A stretch of DNA of 64,000 bases from Anaerovibrio lipolyticus DSM 3074 (GCF_900141865.1 NZ_FQYW01000005.1:153743-217742), one strand, 5' to 3'. Positions 17,906-26,168 are shown, numbered from the stretch's first letter. The notes: generated by a model from the sequence alone, not told the origin. Numbers and translations: made by a program.

Positions 17906-19285
17906 TCAAATAAGGTCTATTATAGCTTCCATTTTCATACCACGGGATCCCTTAAAGAGTACCGTATCCTCTGGTTCAAGCAGCTCCTTCAGCTTTGTCG
18001 CTGCTGCCTCGTGGCTGTCCACATGGAAGACATTTTCCATACCAGCATCACTGGCACCCTTGGCAATTTCCCTGCCCATTGGGCCAAAAGCTACCAGAGC
18101 CACAGCACCACTTTCTGCCACCTGTCGTCCCACCTTCTGATGAGCAGCAACAGAAACATCACCCAGCTCCAGCATATCGCCCAACACAGCAATACGACGG
18201 CCCTTTGTTATTTCAGCCAAAGTATTTATGGCCGCCTCCATGGACATTGGGCTGGCATTATAAGCGTCATTTATAACATTGTACTGACCAACTCGTTTAG
18301 CCTCAAAGCGCATACCAGTCATTTCCAGACTATCGAGCCCCTGTTGAATAGAAGAAGCATCCAGCCCCAAAGCATAGCCTGCCGCAATGGCTGCCAAGGC
18401 ATTGGAAACATTATGACGGCCTACCATTGGAAGGGTAAAGTCACCTACCTGGCCATTTGTACCCAAGCGACACTTGAAGGTTGTGCTGCTCAGACCGCCA
18501 TTCAAATCAAAGGCCTTTATATCAGCCTCATTATCAATACCAAAAGTAATAACCTTAACACCGCTATTGCACTTATCTTTCATAGCAGCGGTATAAACAT
18601 TGTCATTATTCAAAATAACAGTTCCACCGGATGGAATAGCCTCCACCAGCTCGGCCTTGGCCTTGGCGATGTTTTCCATGGAACCCAAAAGCTCCATGTG
18701 AGTTTCTCCAACGTTAGTAACGATACCAATGGTAGGAGTCGCTATTGGAGCCAGAGCCTTAATCTGACCAAGGCCACGCATACCGATTTCCACCACTGCT
18801 GCCCTATGAGTCTCATTCATATTGAGAAGAGTCATTGGCAGGCCAATTTCATTATTATAATTTGCCTGGGTCTTTAAAACCGGGAACCTGGCAGAAAGTA
18901 CAGAGGCCGTCAAATCCTTGGTGGTGGTTTTACCATTGGAGCCAGTAATACATACCACCGGAATATCAAACCTCATGCGCCAAAAATGAGCCAATTCCTG
19001 GTAGGCTCTCTGGGTATCAGTGGAAGCCTTAATGATAGTTCCACCCAGCTCAGTCTTTGGCAGCTCATATTCATTGCTTACAAGCACACCATTAGCCCCC
19101 AGCTTCAGAGCCTCCTCGGCAAAGGTCTCACCATTAAAACGCTCCCCCTTCAGAGCTACAAACAAACAGCCAGGAATAATTTTGCGGGTATCGGTAACAA
19201 TATCAGAAAAATGATTCTTGCCAATTTCCAGCACTTCCGCACCAGTTAAGGCACTCTCCACATCTTTTAATGAAAACTCAGGCAT
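17906..19285 (-). CDS. murF: UDP-N-acetylmuramoyl-tripeptide--D-alanyl-D-alanine ligase
   Basis: Mur ligase adding D-Ala-D-Ala to the tripeptide precursor. N-terminal VTDTRKIIPGCLFVALKGER, P-loop CITGSNGKTTTKDLTASVL, NVGETHMELLGS and C-terminal NDAYNASPMSMEAAINTL mark MurF. 459 residues. It starts seven bases after the murE stop codon and ends just before mraY. Confidence 0.96.
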   Translation of the reverse strand: MPEFSLKDVESALTGAEVLEIGKNHFSDIVTDTRKIIPGCLFVALKGERFNGETFAEEALKLGANGVLVSNEYELPKTELGGTIIKASTDTQRAYQELAHFWRMRFDIPVVCITGSNGKTTTKDLTASVLSARFPVLKTQANYNNEIGLPMTLLNMNETHRAAVVEIGMRGLGQIKALAPIATPTIGIVTNVGETHMELLGSMENIAKAKAELVEAIPSGGTVILNNDNVYTAAMKDKCNSGVKVITFGIDNEADIKAFDLNGGLSSTTFKCRLGTNGQVGDFTLPMVGRHNVSNALAAIAAGYALGLDASSIQQGLDSLEMTGMRFEAKRVGQYNVINDAYNASPMSMEAAINTLAEITKGRRIAVLGDMLELGDVSVAAHQKVGRQVAESGAVALVAFGPMGREIAKGASDAGMENVFHVDSHEAAATKLKELLEPEDTVLFKGSRGMKMEAIIDLI

Positions 19286-19292
19286 AATTTAA

Positions 19293-20789
19293 TTACTCTC
19301 CCATTTTTGCTTTGATGGCCTCAGCAGCCACCTCTTTGTCGTCAAAATGAATTGTCTTATCCTTAAGAATCTGGTAATCCTCATGGCCCTTGCCGGCAAT
19401 TACCACAATATCCCCAGTAGTGGCGATTTCCACTGCTCTGAAAATGGCCTCACGACGATCAATAATAGCTTCATGCTGCTTACTGCCCGCAGCCTGCTCA
19501 ACACCTTCCACCACCTGACTGAGAATAAATGCAGGATCCTCAGTACGAGGATTATCGGAGGTAGCAACAATAATATCTGAAAGCTCAGCAGCTATACGCC
19601 CCATAATTGGACGCTTTGTCCGATCACGGTCACCACCACAGCCAAATACAGTAATAATACGATTGTCGCAAATCTTGCGGGCTGTGTTAAGAATATTTTC
19701 CAGTCCATCAGGGGTATGGGCATAATCCACAATAACGGCAAAGTCCTGACCGCCACGTACCAGCTCAAAACGGCCCGGCACACCGCCAAACTCCTCCAAC
19801 GCTGCCTTAATGAATGGAAGTGGCACTCCCTCAGCCATAGCGGCTCCCGCCGCCGCCATTACGTTATATACATTGAAAATACCCGTAATCTTTAAATCCA
19901 GTGGCAAAGAGCCAAACTGCTGCTTTATCTCGAACTTGGTGCCACTGGCCAAGACCTGAATTTTTTCAGCCTTCAAGGATGCATCATTTTCAATACCATA
20001 AGTAATATGGCGACAATCAGCGTGATCCAACATGAATTTTCCTGCTTCGTCATCAATATTTACAACTGCAGTCTTACCATTCTTCACATTTGATGAACTG
20101 CTCACCATATCAAAGAGCTTTGCTTTGGCCAGCTTGTAGTTTTCCAAGGTCTTATGATAATCCAAATGATCCTGAGTGAGATTGGTAAATACCACCGTGT
20201 CAAATTCAACACCGGCCACCCTGTCCTGATCAAGGGCATGGGAAGACACTTCCATAACCACATAATCCATGTTTTTCTCCAGCATCATATTCATAGTATG
20301 CTGAAGCTCAACCACATCAGGGGTAGTATTATGAATCGGCAGCACCTCATCCTCTATCATTATCTGGATTGTACCAATAAGGCCAACCCTAAAGCCCATC
20401 TTACGCAGCATAGCCCGTATCATATAGCTTATAGAGGTCTTGCCGTTAGTGCCGGTTATACCAATTACACGCATACGCTGAGCGGGATAATCATAAAAAA
20501 ATGGCACAATAACCTTCAGGGCTTCCTTCAGGTTTGGCACCAACAATACATCCATTCCAGCAGGCATAAAGGCGTTTTCATTATCTGTAATAATGGCCAC
20601 AGCCCCCTTCTCCTTGGCCTGAGGAATGAAATCGTGACCATCTACATGTGCCCCCACCATACATACGAAAAGGGTACCTTCAGTAGCCTTTCTGGAATCA
20701 TGTTCTATATCTTTAATTACAGTCTCACTGTTACCAATAATCTCTGCACCTTCAATAAGAGCTGCCAGTGAACCTAATGTTTTTGCCAT
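19293..20789 (-). CDS. murE: UDP-N-acetylmuramoyl-L-alanyl-D-glutamate--2,6-diaminopimelate ligase
   Basis: Mur ligase adding the third residue of the stem peptide. P-loop GITGTNGKTSISYMIRAML, LTQDHLDYHKT and the signature ATSDNPRTEDP are visible. The DNPR motif is characteristic of enzymes that add meso-diaminopimelate, which predicts meso-DAP peptidoglycan and fits a diderm Firmicute. 498 residues. It begins a new transcription unit: a terminator lies behind the ftsL-like gene and a TATAAT element lies in front of murE. Ribosome site AGGAGGA. Confidence 0.96.
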   Translation of the reverse strand: MAKTLGSLAALIEGAEIIGNSETVIKDIEHDSRKATEGTLFVCMVGAHVDGHDFIPQAKEKGAVAIITDNENAFMPAGMDVLLVPNLKEALKVIVPFFYDYPAQRMRVIGITGTNGKTSISYMIRAMLRKMGFRVGLIGTIQIMIEDEVLPIHNTTPDVVELQHTMNMMLEKNMDYVVMEVSSHALDQDRVAGVEFDTVVFTNLTQDHLDYHKTLENYKLAKAKLFDMVSSSSNVKNGKTAVVNIDDEAGKFMLDHADCRHITYGIENDASLKAEKIQVLASGTKFEIKQQFGSLPLDLKITGIFNVYNVMAAAGAAMAEGVPLPFIKAALEEFGGVPGRFELVRGGQDFAVIVDYAHTPDGLENILNTARKICDNRIITVFGCGGDRDRTKRPIMGRIAAELSDIIVATSDNPRTEDPAFILSQVVEGVEQAAGSKQHEAIIDRREAIFRAVEIATTGDIVVIAGKGHEDYQILKDKTIHFDDKEVAAEAIKAKMGE

Positions 20790-20829
20790 TAGAAAATCCT
20801 CCTAATTTTTGTCATAACATAACTAAGAT

Positions 20830-20835
20830 ATTATA
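20830..20835 (-). promoter_or_regulatory. -10 element of a promoter for murE and downstream cluster genes
   Basis: Perfect TATAAT on the minus strand about 40 bases upstream of the murE ATG; the matching -35 is weak. It lies downstream of the ftsL terminator, supporting a second transcription start for murE-murF-mraY-murD-murG-murC-ddl-ftsQ. Confidence 0.5.
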
Positions 20836-20901
20836 CCGCTAAAACAAGTATTTTTCTACCATAAAAAAGTTAATTTAGACGTTCATATATCCTTTCAATA
20901 G

Positions 20902-20931
20902 AAAAAGGGACTGCTTGCGCAAATCCCTTCT
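20902..20931 (-). terminator. terminator after the ftsL-like gene
   Basis: Minus-strand stem AAGGGA / TCCCTT enclosing an inner TGC-GCAA-GCA hairpin and followed by TTTTT. It separates mraZ-rsmH-ftsL from murE. Confidence 0.75.
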
Positions 20932-20948
20932 TCATATCACCTATTCTT

Positions 20949-21323
20949 TTAATGCTTTGCCTGATTCCCTGCAAAATAATTTTCCTGTGGTACAGTCATC
21001 CCCAACTGGGTCACAGCTATTTCTTTGATTCGGGAATGAGACTTCAACTTTGCGTTCTCTACTCTGAGTGTTTCATTACTCTTCTCCAGGGCACTAGCTT
21101 CAGCCTGAATACGACCGACTTCGTATACTTCGCTTGCAAGGCAACTGCTGAACCATAAGATTAATCCATAAATAAGTGCACCTACAACTAAAAAGCAAAC
21201 TGCCTTCCTACGACGAGGGTCCTTCTGCACGTTACGCCTTACAATCTTACGTCGTATAATCTTTTGCTGTTCCTGGGGAAGTTCCTCAAAGTACTCTTCT
21301 TCAACTAACTGACGGGCAAGCAC
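20949..21323 (-). CDS. FtsL-like septum formation protein
   Basis: Small bitopic divisome protein of 124 residues. A basic cytoplasmic N-terminus (RRKIVRRNVQKDPRRRK), one membrane helix (AVCFLVVGALIYGLILWFS), a leucine-zipper-like coiled coil (ALEKSNETLRVENAKLKS) and the terminal RIKEIAVTQLGMTVP segment are the hallmarks of FtsL/DivIC. Position directly after rsmH supports FtsL. It starts at GTG (21323) behind AAAGGAGG with eight bases of spacing. The penicillin-binding protein gene (ftsI/spoVD) expected next is absent. Confidence 0.85.
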   Translation of the reverse strand: MLARQLVEEEYFEELPQEQQKIIRRKIVRRNVQKDPRRRKAVCFLVVGALIYGLILWFSSCLASEVYEVGRIQAEASALEKSNETLRVENAKLKSHSRIKEIAVTQLGMTVPQENYFAGNQAKH

Positions 21324-21359
21324 ACAAGTAACCTCCTTTCAGTGCTTATTTACCAGGTG

Positions 21360-22304
21360 TCAATCCAATTTCTCCGCTATTCGCAGCTTAGCGCTCTTGG
21401 CTCTTGAGTTCTGTTCCAGTTCATTGTCTGAAGCCACCGCAGCTTTTACAAGCAGCTTAATTTCTGGCTTATGATTGCATACACAAACTGGAAGAGATGG
21501 CGGGCAAATACATCTGCTGGACATTTCCTTGAGTACATTCTTGGCTATCCTGTCCTCAAGGGAATGAAAGGTGATTATCGCTATTCTGCCGCCCGGCTTT
21601 AAATGCGTAACTGCAGTACGGAAAGCTTCTTCAAGAATCCCCAGCTCGTTATTAACCTCTATTCTAACTGCCTGAAAAATACGCTTGGCAGGATGTCCCC
21701 CCTTGGCATTTCTCACAGCAGCTGGAACCGCTTTTTTTATTATGTCCACCAGCTCACCAGTAGTCTTTATAGGCGCTGTCTTTCTCGCCTCCACGATGAA
21801 CTGGGCTATTCTCTTATACCATCTTTCTTCACCATATTCTTTAAAAATACGGCAAAGCTCGTCCAAGTCATACTTGTTGATTATATCATAGGCAGAAAAC
21901 TCTGCCTGCTGATTCATTCTCATATCCAAGGGTGCATCCTGCATATAGGAAAATCCTCTTTCAGCTGTATCCAGCTGATGAGATGATACTCCCAGGTCAA
22001 AAAGAATACCATCTATTTCCTCTGCATCCTGCTCCCTAAGTATTGTTTCAAGATTAGAAAAATTCGCCTTAACTATATTAACGCGACACTTGACTCCAGT
22101 CAACCTCTCCGTGGCAGCTGCAATGGCTGCTGTGTCCTGGTCAATACCTATTAATCTGCCATCCTCATTTAACTTATCAGCAATCATCCGGGAGTGCCCG
22201 GCACCGCCCAATGTACAATCCACATAGGTTCCGGACAGGTTTGTTACCAAACCATTAACGGTCTCCTCCGGCATTACACTTACATGATGAAATTTCTCGC
22301 TCAT
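21360..22304 (-). CDS. rsmH: 16S rRNA (cytosine(1402)-N(4))-methyltransferase RsmH
   Basis: SAM-dependent methyltransferase (MraW) of the small ribosomal subunit. N-terminal HHVSVMPEETVNGL, SAM site VDCTLGGAGHSRMI, GILFDLGVSSHQLD, RGFSYMQDAPLDMRM and C-terminal HPAKRIFQAVRIEVNNELG are all family signatures. 314 residues. It follows mraZ by eight bases in the standard mraZ-rsmH-ftsL order. Confidence 0.97.
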   Translation of the reverse strand: MSEKFHHVSVMPEETVNGLVTNLSGTYVDCTLGGAGHSRMIADKLNEDGRLIGIDQDTAAIAAATERLTGVKCRVNIVKANFSNLETILREQDAEEIDGILFDLGVSSHQLDTAERGFSYMQDAPLDMRMNQQAEFSAYDIINKYDLDELCRIFKEYGEERWYKRIAQFIVEARKTAPIKTTGELVDIIKKAVPAAVRNAKGGHPAKRIFQAVRIEVNNELGILEEAFRTAVTHLKPGGRIAIITFHSLEDRIAKNVLKEMSSRCICPPSLPVCVCNHKPEIKLLVKAAVASDNELEQNSRAKSAKLRIAEKLD

Positions 22305-22312
22305 TTGCTACC

Positions 22313-22744
22313 TCATATTCCCAGCTCTGCCAAGGTTTCAGCTATAGCAGAAACAGATGGAGTAATTTCTTCATTGTATTTAAGCCATTCATCCTTGCTC
22401 CAAACCTCTATGCGGTTGGAAACGCCGATAAGAACGGCATCCTTTTTCAAGGACGCATGCTGACGAAGGGTGGCGGGTATCAGAAAACGGCCTTGCTTAT
22501 CCAGTTCGACCTGACGGGCACCAGCGAAGAAAAATCTTACAAAGGCACGGGCTTCAGTTTTTGCTAAAGGTAGTTGACGAAGCTTTACTGAAAGCTGTTC
22601 CCATTCAGATTGCGGATAGATGAACAAGCAGTTATCCAACCCCTTGGTAATAATGAAGGATTCGCCTAATTCAACACGAAAATCAGCCGGTAAAATCACG
22701 CGACCTTTCGCATCCAGCGAATGATTGTATTCGCCCATTAACAT
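22313..22744 (-). CDS. mraZ: transcriptional regulator MraZ
   Basis: DNA-binding protein with two AbrB-like SpoVT repeats, 143 residues: MGEYNHSLDAKGRVILPADF opens the first repeat and ELDKQGRFLIPATLRQHASL the second. MraZ is known to bind direct repeats in its own promoter and control the dcw operon. Three GTGG boxes spaced by ten bases lie just upstream. The start at 22744 (MLMGEYNHS) agrees with homologues; an internal ATG two codons on is possible. Confidence 0.95.
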   Translation of the reverse strand: MLMGEYNHSLDAKGRVILPADFRVELGESFIITKGLDNCLFIYPQSEWEQLSVKLRQLPLAKTEARAFVRFFFAGARQVELDKQGRFLIPATLRQHASLKKDAVLIGVSNRIEVWSKDEWLKYNEEITPSVSAIAETLAELGI

Positions 22745-22760
22745 CCTTCATCACCACCTT

Positions 22761-22775
22761 GTAGACATAGTCTAC
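22761..22775. promoter_or_regulatory. inverted repeat in the mraZ leader
   Basis: GTAGAC-ATA-GTCTAC is a perfect 6+3+6 palindrome between the MraZ boxes and the mraZ start codon. No known binding protein is assigned. Confidence 0.4.
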
Positions 22776-22798
22776 CACAATCCCCCACTTTTTTCCAC
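22775..22798 (-). promoter_or_regulatory. MraZ operator: three direct repeats at 10-bp spacing
   Basis: On the minus strand GTGG occurs at 22795-22798, 22785-22788 and 22775-22778, exactly ten bases apart, about 31-54 bases upstream of mraZ. MraZ operators are known as TGG-containing direct repeats with ten-base periodicity, so this is probably the autoregulatory site. Confidence 0.75.
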
Positions 22799-22900
22799 TT
22801 TTTACTGATTTTTTGCCCCCACAATTTTTATTTTTTGGAAAAACAGGAAAAATGTCCCATATTTTCAAGTAGCTAATACGAATAAAGTTAAGTTGAAAAC

Positions 22901-22933
22901 TAAAAACACCTTTGACATACTGTCAAAGGTGTT
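22901..22933 (-). terminator. terminator of the polysaccharide deacetylase gene
   Basis: A perfect 13-bp stem (AACACCTTTGACA / TGTCAAAGGTGTT) with a three-base loop, followed on the minus strand by TTTTT. Confidence 0.92.
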
Positions 22934-22945
22934 AGTTGACATTAT

Positions 22946-23779
22946 TTATTTTTTAACCCATCCATCCTTATTCATGAGTGGGAGATATAATACTCGTTCC
23001 AAAAAGTCCTTGTTAGTATTTTCTGTATGAAATATAGGTACCCTCTCAAGAGCATAAACATTACTGTTGCGGTTGACCGCATCATACTTAATGGTAAATC
23101 CGGCCTTATAGCCTGCATTCTTCACTAACTGCGCAATATGGAGGTTGTAAGTCCCAGTCGGATATGCGATGAAGCAGGAATCCTTTCCTAGCTTCTCCTT
23201 TAGCATTGCTTTGGATTTCGTCAGCTCCTCCATAATCTGATCGTCACTGGCCTCAGTCATGGACTTATGAGTAGCTGTATGTGACTCAATGGAAAACCCA
23301 TTGGCCTCCAGTTCCCGAGCCTGATCCCAGGTCAGATAATTTGGATATTTCTCCAAATAAGTAGTAACCACAAAAATAGTTCCCACAAAGCCATATTTTT
23401 TCATTATAGGATATGCATTCTTATAGTTGTCGATATAACCGTCATCAAAGGTTATCATCACCGGATTATCCGGAAGCTCCGCACCATTTGTCACAAACTC
23501 GTATAGCTGATCAGGTGTAATAGTATGATAACCATGCTGGCTTAACCACTTCATTTGCTTTTCAAAATCTTCCGGTCTAACTGAAAGGGAATGAAATGTA
23601 TTGTCAATTTTATGATAATTTAGAACCGTAACTCCTCTATGATCCTCCGATTTAGCTACCTGATGCACCACAGGCTCTTCCTTCTTGCCCATAAAAGCAA
23701 TCAAACCAACAGCCAAAAGGATAATTCCTGCCACTATAAACAATCTGTATTTTTGAATATACTCATCAATATTAATCAT
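22946..23779 (-). CDS. membrane-anchored polysaccharide deacetylase
   Basis: Carbohydrate esterase family 4 (NodB-fold) deacetylase acting on an envelope or exported polysaccharide. One N-terminal membrane helix (LFIVAGIILLAVGLIAFMG) is followed by the catalytic domain with the TFDDGY motif (catalytic Asp and metal Asp) and SHTATH (metal histidines), so the active site is intact. The start at 23779 is chosen because GGAGGAG lies six bases upstream; a frame extension of 14 codons before it has no ribosome site. 277 residues. Single-gene unit with a strong terminator; the substrate is unknown. Confidence 0.9.
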   Translation of the reverse strand: MINIDEYIQKYRLFIVAGIILLAVGLIAFMGKKEEPVVHQVAKSEDHRGVTVLNYHKIDNTFHSLSVRPEDFEKQMKWLSQHGYHTITPDQLYEFVTNGAELPDNPVMITFDDGYIDNYKNAYPIMKKYGFVGTIFVVTTYLEKYPNYLTWDQARELEANGFSIESHTATHKSMTEASDDQIMEELTKSKAMLKEKLGKDSCFIAYPTGTYNLHIAQLVKNAGYKAGFTIKYDAVNRNSNVYALERVPIFHTENTNKDFLERVLYLPLMNKDGWVKK

Positions 23780-23866
23780 AATTCTCCTCCATATTAATAA
23801 CACCACTACATTATACCGCAATCATTTTATTTTTCCCACATTATATTAGGAAATTTTTCTTATTTA

Positions 23867-23875
23867 TGTTATAAT
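23867..23875 (+). promoter_or_regulatory. extended -10 promoter of the DUF1858 gene
   Basis: TGTTATAAT (TG extension plus perfect TATAAT) lies 44 bases before the ATG on the plus strand; the -35 is poor, as is usual for extended -10 promoters. Confidence 0.65.
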
Positions 23876-23918
23876 CGAGGGGTGTAATCAATAATAATTA
23901 TTAAGGAGGTTATTATAT

Positions 23919-24119
23919 ATGACTATTACAAAGGACATGTCCATCATGGAGGTTGTTACGAAATATCCTGATACCGTTCCTGTATTCATGGAGAGCGGTA
24001 TGGGCTGCATTGGTTGTGCAGCTGCACACTTCGAGAACATCGAGCAGGGTGCTTCTGCCCATGGCATTGACATTGATCAGCTCATTGCAGGTCTGAATGA
24101 AGTTGTTGGCGAAAACTAA
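23919..24119 (+). CDS. DUF1858 domain protein
   Basis: Small cytoplasmic protein of 66 residues that fits the DUF1858 family: ITKDMSIMEVVTKYPDTVPV, then GMGCIGCAAAHFENIEQGA with the paired cysteines (CIGC), then a helical C-terminus. Family members are often associated with hybrid-cluster or iron-sulfur/redox proteins in anaerobes, and the CxxC may bind metal or act in thiol chemistry; its actual role is not established. Strong ribosome site AAGGAGG, its own promoter and a strong terminator; one of few plus-strand genes here. Confidence 0.88.
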   Translation: MTITKDMSIMEVVTKYPDTVPVFMESGMGCIGCAAAHFENIEQGASAHGIDIDQLIAGLNEVVGEN

Positions 24120-24148
24120 TAGCCGACATGGGATAACTTAGTCAACTC

Positions 24149-24184
24149 AAAGGACGTCTGGAAAATCCAGACGTCCTTTTTTTG
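24149..24184 (+). terminator. terminator of the DUF1858 gene
   Basis: Perfect 11-bp stem AGGACGTCTGG / CCAGACGTCCT, five-base loop, then seven T on the plus strand. Confidence 0.93.
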
Positions 24185-24260
24185 TGTAAACGGTGGTCAG
24201 GATAGATTGACTGAAGTCAACTTTCACTGTCCAACTTTTTTAGTATACATATATACCTTG

Positions 24261-24436
24261 GCAGGGAAGTTAACTTTAGCTCGGGGCTCTGTGCTAAAAC
24301 TATTTTTTGCTTTTAATTAGCAGCGATAAAAGCCGAACTCGCTTCGCTCAAACAACGACATTTTATCGCTGTGTAAGAACGCAAATAAATAGTTTTCTAC
24401 GCCCATCGCCCTAATGCTTCAGTTAATCTTCCCTGC
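24261..24436. repeat. large fold-back (MITE-like) element, imperfect inverted repeat
   Basis: The 333-base gap between the DUF1858 gene and fabK contains no coding frame but a long nested palindrome. Outer arms GCAGGGAAG (24261-24269) and CTTCCCTGC (24428-24436), intermediate matching blocks AAAACTATTT and AAATAGTTTT, inner arms AGCGATAAAA and TTTTATCGCT, and a central small hairpin with CTCGCTTCGCTC. By eye the two ~73-base halves are roughly 70% complementary. It could be a miniature inverted-repeat element or a structured RNA; no terminal duplication is obvious. Confidence 0.65.
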
Positions 24437-24453
24437 TCGTTCCCATACTACTT

Positions 24454-25398
24454 TCAAATCTTGATATTCTTGGCCTCAGCCAGGGTTGCCCGTGCCTCAG
24501 TCACTAAGCTCTCGATTATAGTAGCCATCGGCTCGATTTTCTTTAGTGGGGTCAGGCTCTGCCCAGCCTGAATCATGCCCTTTTCCATATCACCATCAAC
24601 AGCAGCCAGCTTATTGGTACCTGTAGCCAGCTTAAGAAGCTCCTCCTTAGTAGCCTTGCCAGAAAATTCCAAAGCCTGATATTCCTCGGAGAATTTGTTT
24701 TTAAGACCTCTTACCGCACTCTTGATAGTCTGACCGGTTACTATAGTATCCGTATCAACTGCCTCAATGAGTTTCTGCTTAAAATTATCGTGTACCGGGC
24801 ATTCCTCCGCCACCAGGAAGCGGGTACCCATCTGAACACCAGCTGCTCCCATCAACAGAGCAGCTGCAATACCACGACCATCTGCAATACCGCCAGCCAT
24901 TACCACTGGGATATTTACCTCCGGAATAACCTGAGTCATCAGAGCCATGGTGGTAAGCACACCAATGTGACCGCCAGCTTCCATTCCCTCTACCACAATA
25001 GCATCTGCATTGTTCTGCTCAAGGCGCTTAGCGAGCTTAACATTTGGCACTACTGGAATTACCTTTATATCAGCCTTATGAAGTGGCTCCACAAAAGGAA
25101 CAGGATTTCCGGCACCTAAAGTAACAAACGCTGGCTTCTCCTCACAGATAACCTCCAAAATCTCGTCCTTATTTGGAGCCATTAACATGATGTTTACACC
25201 AAAAGGCTTATCCGTCAATGTCTTGGCCTTGCGGATTTCATCCCTTACATAATCGGTGGTACGACCACCACAGGATATGATACCAGCTCCCCCAGCATTT
25301 GATACTGCTGCCGCCATCTTGGCATCAGAAATCCAGGCCATCCCCCCCTGAATAATTGGATACTTTATCCCCAGAACCTCACAAATACTTTTTGCCAT
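24454..25398 (-). CDS. fabK: enoyl-ACP reductase II FabK-like (2-nitropropane dioxygenase family)
   Basis: FMN-dependent TIM-barrel oxidoreductase of the FabK/nitronate monooxygenase family, 314 residues. N-terminal KYPIIQGGMAWISDAKMAAAVSNAGGAGII, VEGMEAGGHIG, PVVMAGGIADGRGIAAALLMGAAGVQMGTRFL. The overall sequence is closer to bacterial FabK (last step of the fatty-acid elongation cycle) than to true nitronate monooxygenase. It stands alone here rather than in a fab operon, so substrate assignment is probable, not certain. Confidence 0.85.
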   Translation of the reverse strand: MAKSICEVLGIKYPIIQGGMAWISDAKMAAAVSNAGGAGIISCGGRTTDYVRDEIRKAKTLTDKPFGVNIMLMAPNKDEILEVICEEKPAFVTLGAGNPVPFVEPLHKADIKVIPVVPNVKLAKRLEQNNADAIVVEGMEAGGHIGVLTTMALMTQVIPEVNIPVVMAGGIADGRGIAAALLMGAAGVQMGTRFLVAEECPVHDNFKQKLIEAVDTDTIVTGQTIKSAVRGLKNKFSEEYQALEFSGKATKEELLKLATGTNKLAAVDGDMEKGMIQAGQSLTPLKKIEPMATIIESLVTEARATLAEAKNIKI

Positions 25399-25443
25399 AT
25401 CAGCACCTCCATTTTCAAAATCTTTACCCCTTTAATTCAACAA

Positions 25444-25866
25444 CTATATAGTTATTCCCTTTTTCTCTACATGCTTTGTTATCCACTCTGTAACATATTC
25501 GCAAGAAAAGCTGCCGTCAGCAACTCCTATTACCAATATTTCCATTTCTTCAGTTTCATACAATAAAGTCTTCTCATTCATAAAAAGAAAAACTTCCATT
25601 GCGTGAACGGCTGTCCTTTTATTTCCATCTACAAACGCATGATTATTGGCAATGCCAAAAAACAGGCGTGCCGCCTTTTCAAATAAAGTGGGAAACAAAT
25701 CCTTTCCCCCAAAAGTCTGAAATGATGCATTTATTGCTGACTCTAGCAATGCCATATCACGAATACCGTCTTCTACTGGAATATTGCTCGCCTCTAAATC
25801 AGTATGAAATTGCACTATGTCATCCAATAAAATTTCAGTAATGTACTCTATAGTAGCATAACTCAT
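25444..25866 (-). CDS. Doc/Fic-family toxin of a type II toxin-antitoxin pair
   Basis: 140-residue Fic-fold protein of the death-on-curing type. The catalytic motif NNHAFVDGNKRTAVHAMEVF matches HxFx(D/E)GNKR of Doc, which phosphorylates elongation factor Tu rather than AMPylating; activity is inferred from the motif. The ATG overlaps the stop codon of a 53-residue upstream gene (ATGA), the typical antitoxin-toxin coupling. The two form an isolated bicistron between fabK and the KAS III cassette. Confidence 0.85.
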   Translation of the reverse strand: MSYATIEYITEILLDDIVQFHTDLEASNIPVEDGIRDMALLESAINASFQTFGGKDLFPTLFEKAARLFFGIANNHAFVDGNKRTAVHAMEVFLFMNEKTLLYETEEMEILVIGVADGSFSCEYVTEWITKHVEKKGITI

Positions 25867-26024
25867 TTATAAGCCAGCCTCCGATAAAGTTCCTCATTCT
25901 TTTTCATTATATCCTGAGACACTTCCCGCATTGCCTCCTTGATGGCCTCACTATTCCGAGAGTTAAGTACGACTCTTTTTACCTGTTCCTGATCATCTTC
26001 TTTAACATCAATATTATCAGTCAT
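25863..26024 (-). CDS. small antitoxin partner of Doc (by position)
   Basis: 53 residues, starting at ATG 26024 with GGAGGTG eight bases upstream. It begins MTDNIDVKEDDQEQVKRVVL, is highly charged and is predicted to be helical in its C-terminal half (EAIKEAMREVSQDIMKKNEE). It is shorter than Phd and I do not recognise a named family; the antitoxin role is inferred from the four-base overlap with the toxin gene, its order and its acidic start. The promoter in front is bracketed by an inverted repeat, which would fit autoregulation. Confidence 0.75.
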   Translation of the reverse strand: MTDNIDVKEDDQEQVKRVVLNSRNSEAIKEAMREVSQDIMKKNEELYRRLAYK

Positions 26025-26042
26025 AATCAACACCTCCTACAA

Positions 26043-26085
26043 TTCTTGCTTGAAGTATATCATTAGCCTATATTATTAGCAAGAA
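26043..26085 (-). promoter_or_regulatory. promoter and candidate operator of the Doc module
   Basis: On the minus strand TTGCTA (26077-26082), 17 bases, TATACT (26054-26059). The 8-base arms TTCTTGCT (26043-26050) and AGCAAGAA (26078-26085) are exactly complementary and bracket the promoter, so a repressor bound there would block polymerase. Confidence 0.6.
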
Positions 26086-26168
26086 CTATATTTATAAACT
26101 TTATATAAGTGTTCATAGAAAGTATTTAATATTTTTTAATAGCCAATCTCTATTTAAACACATATTAA

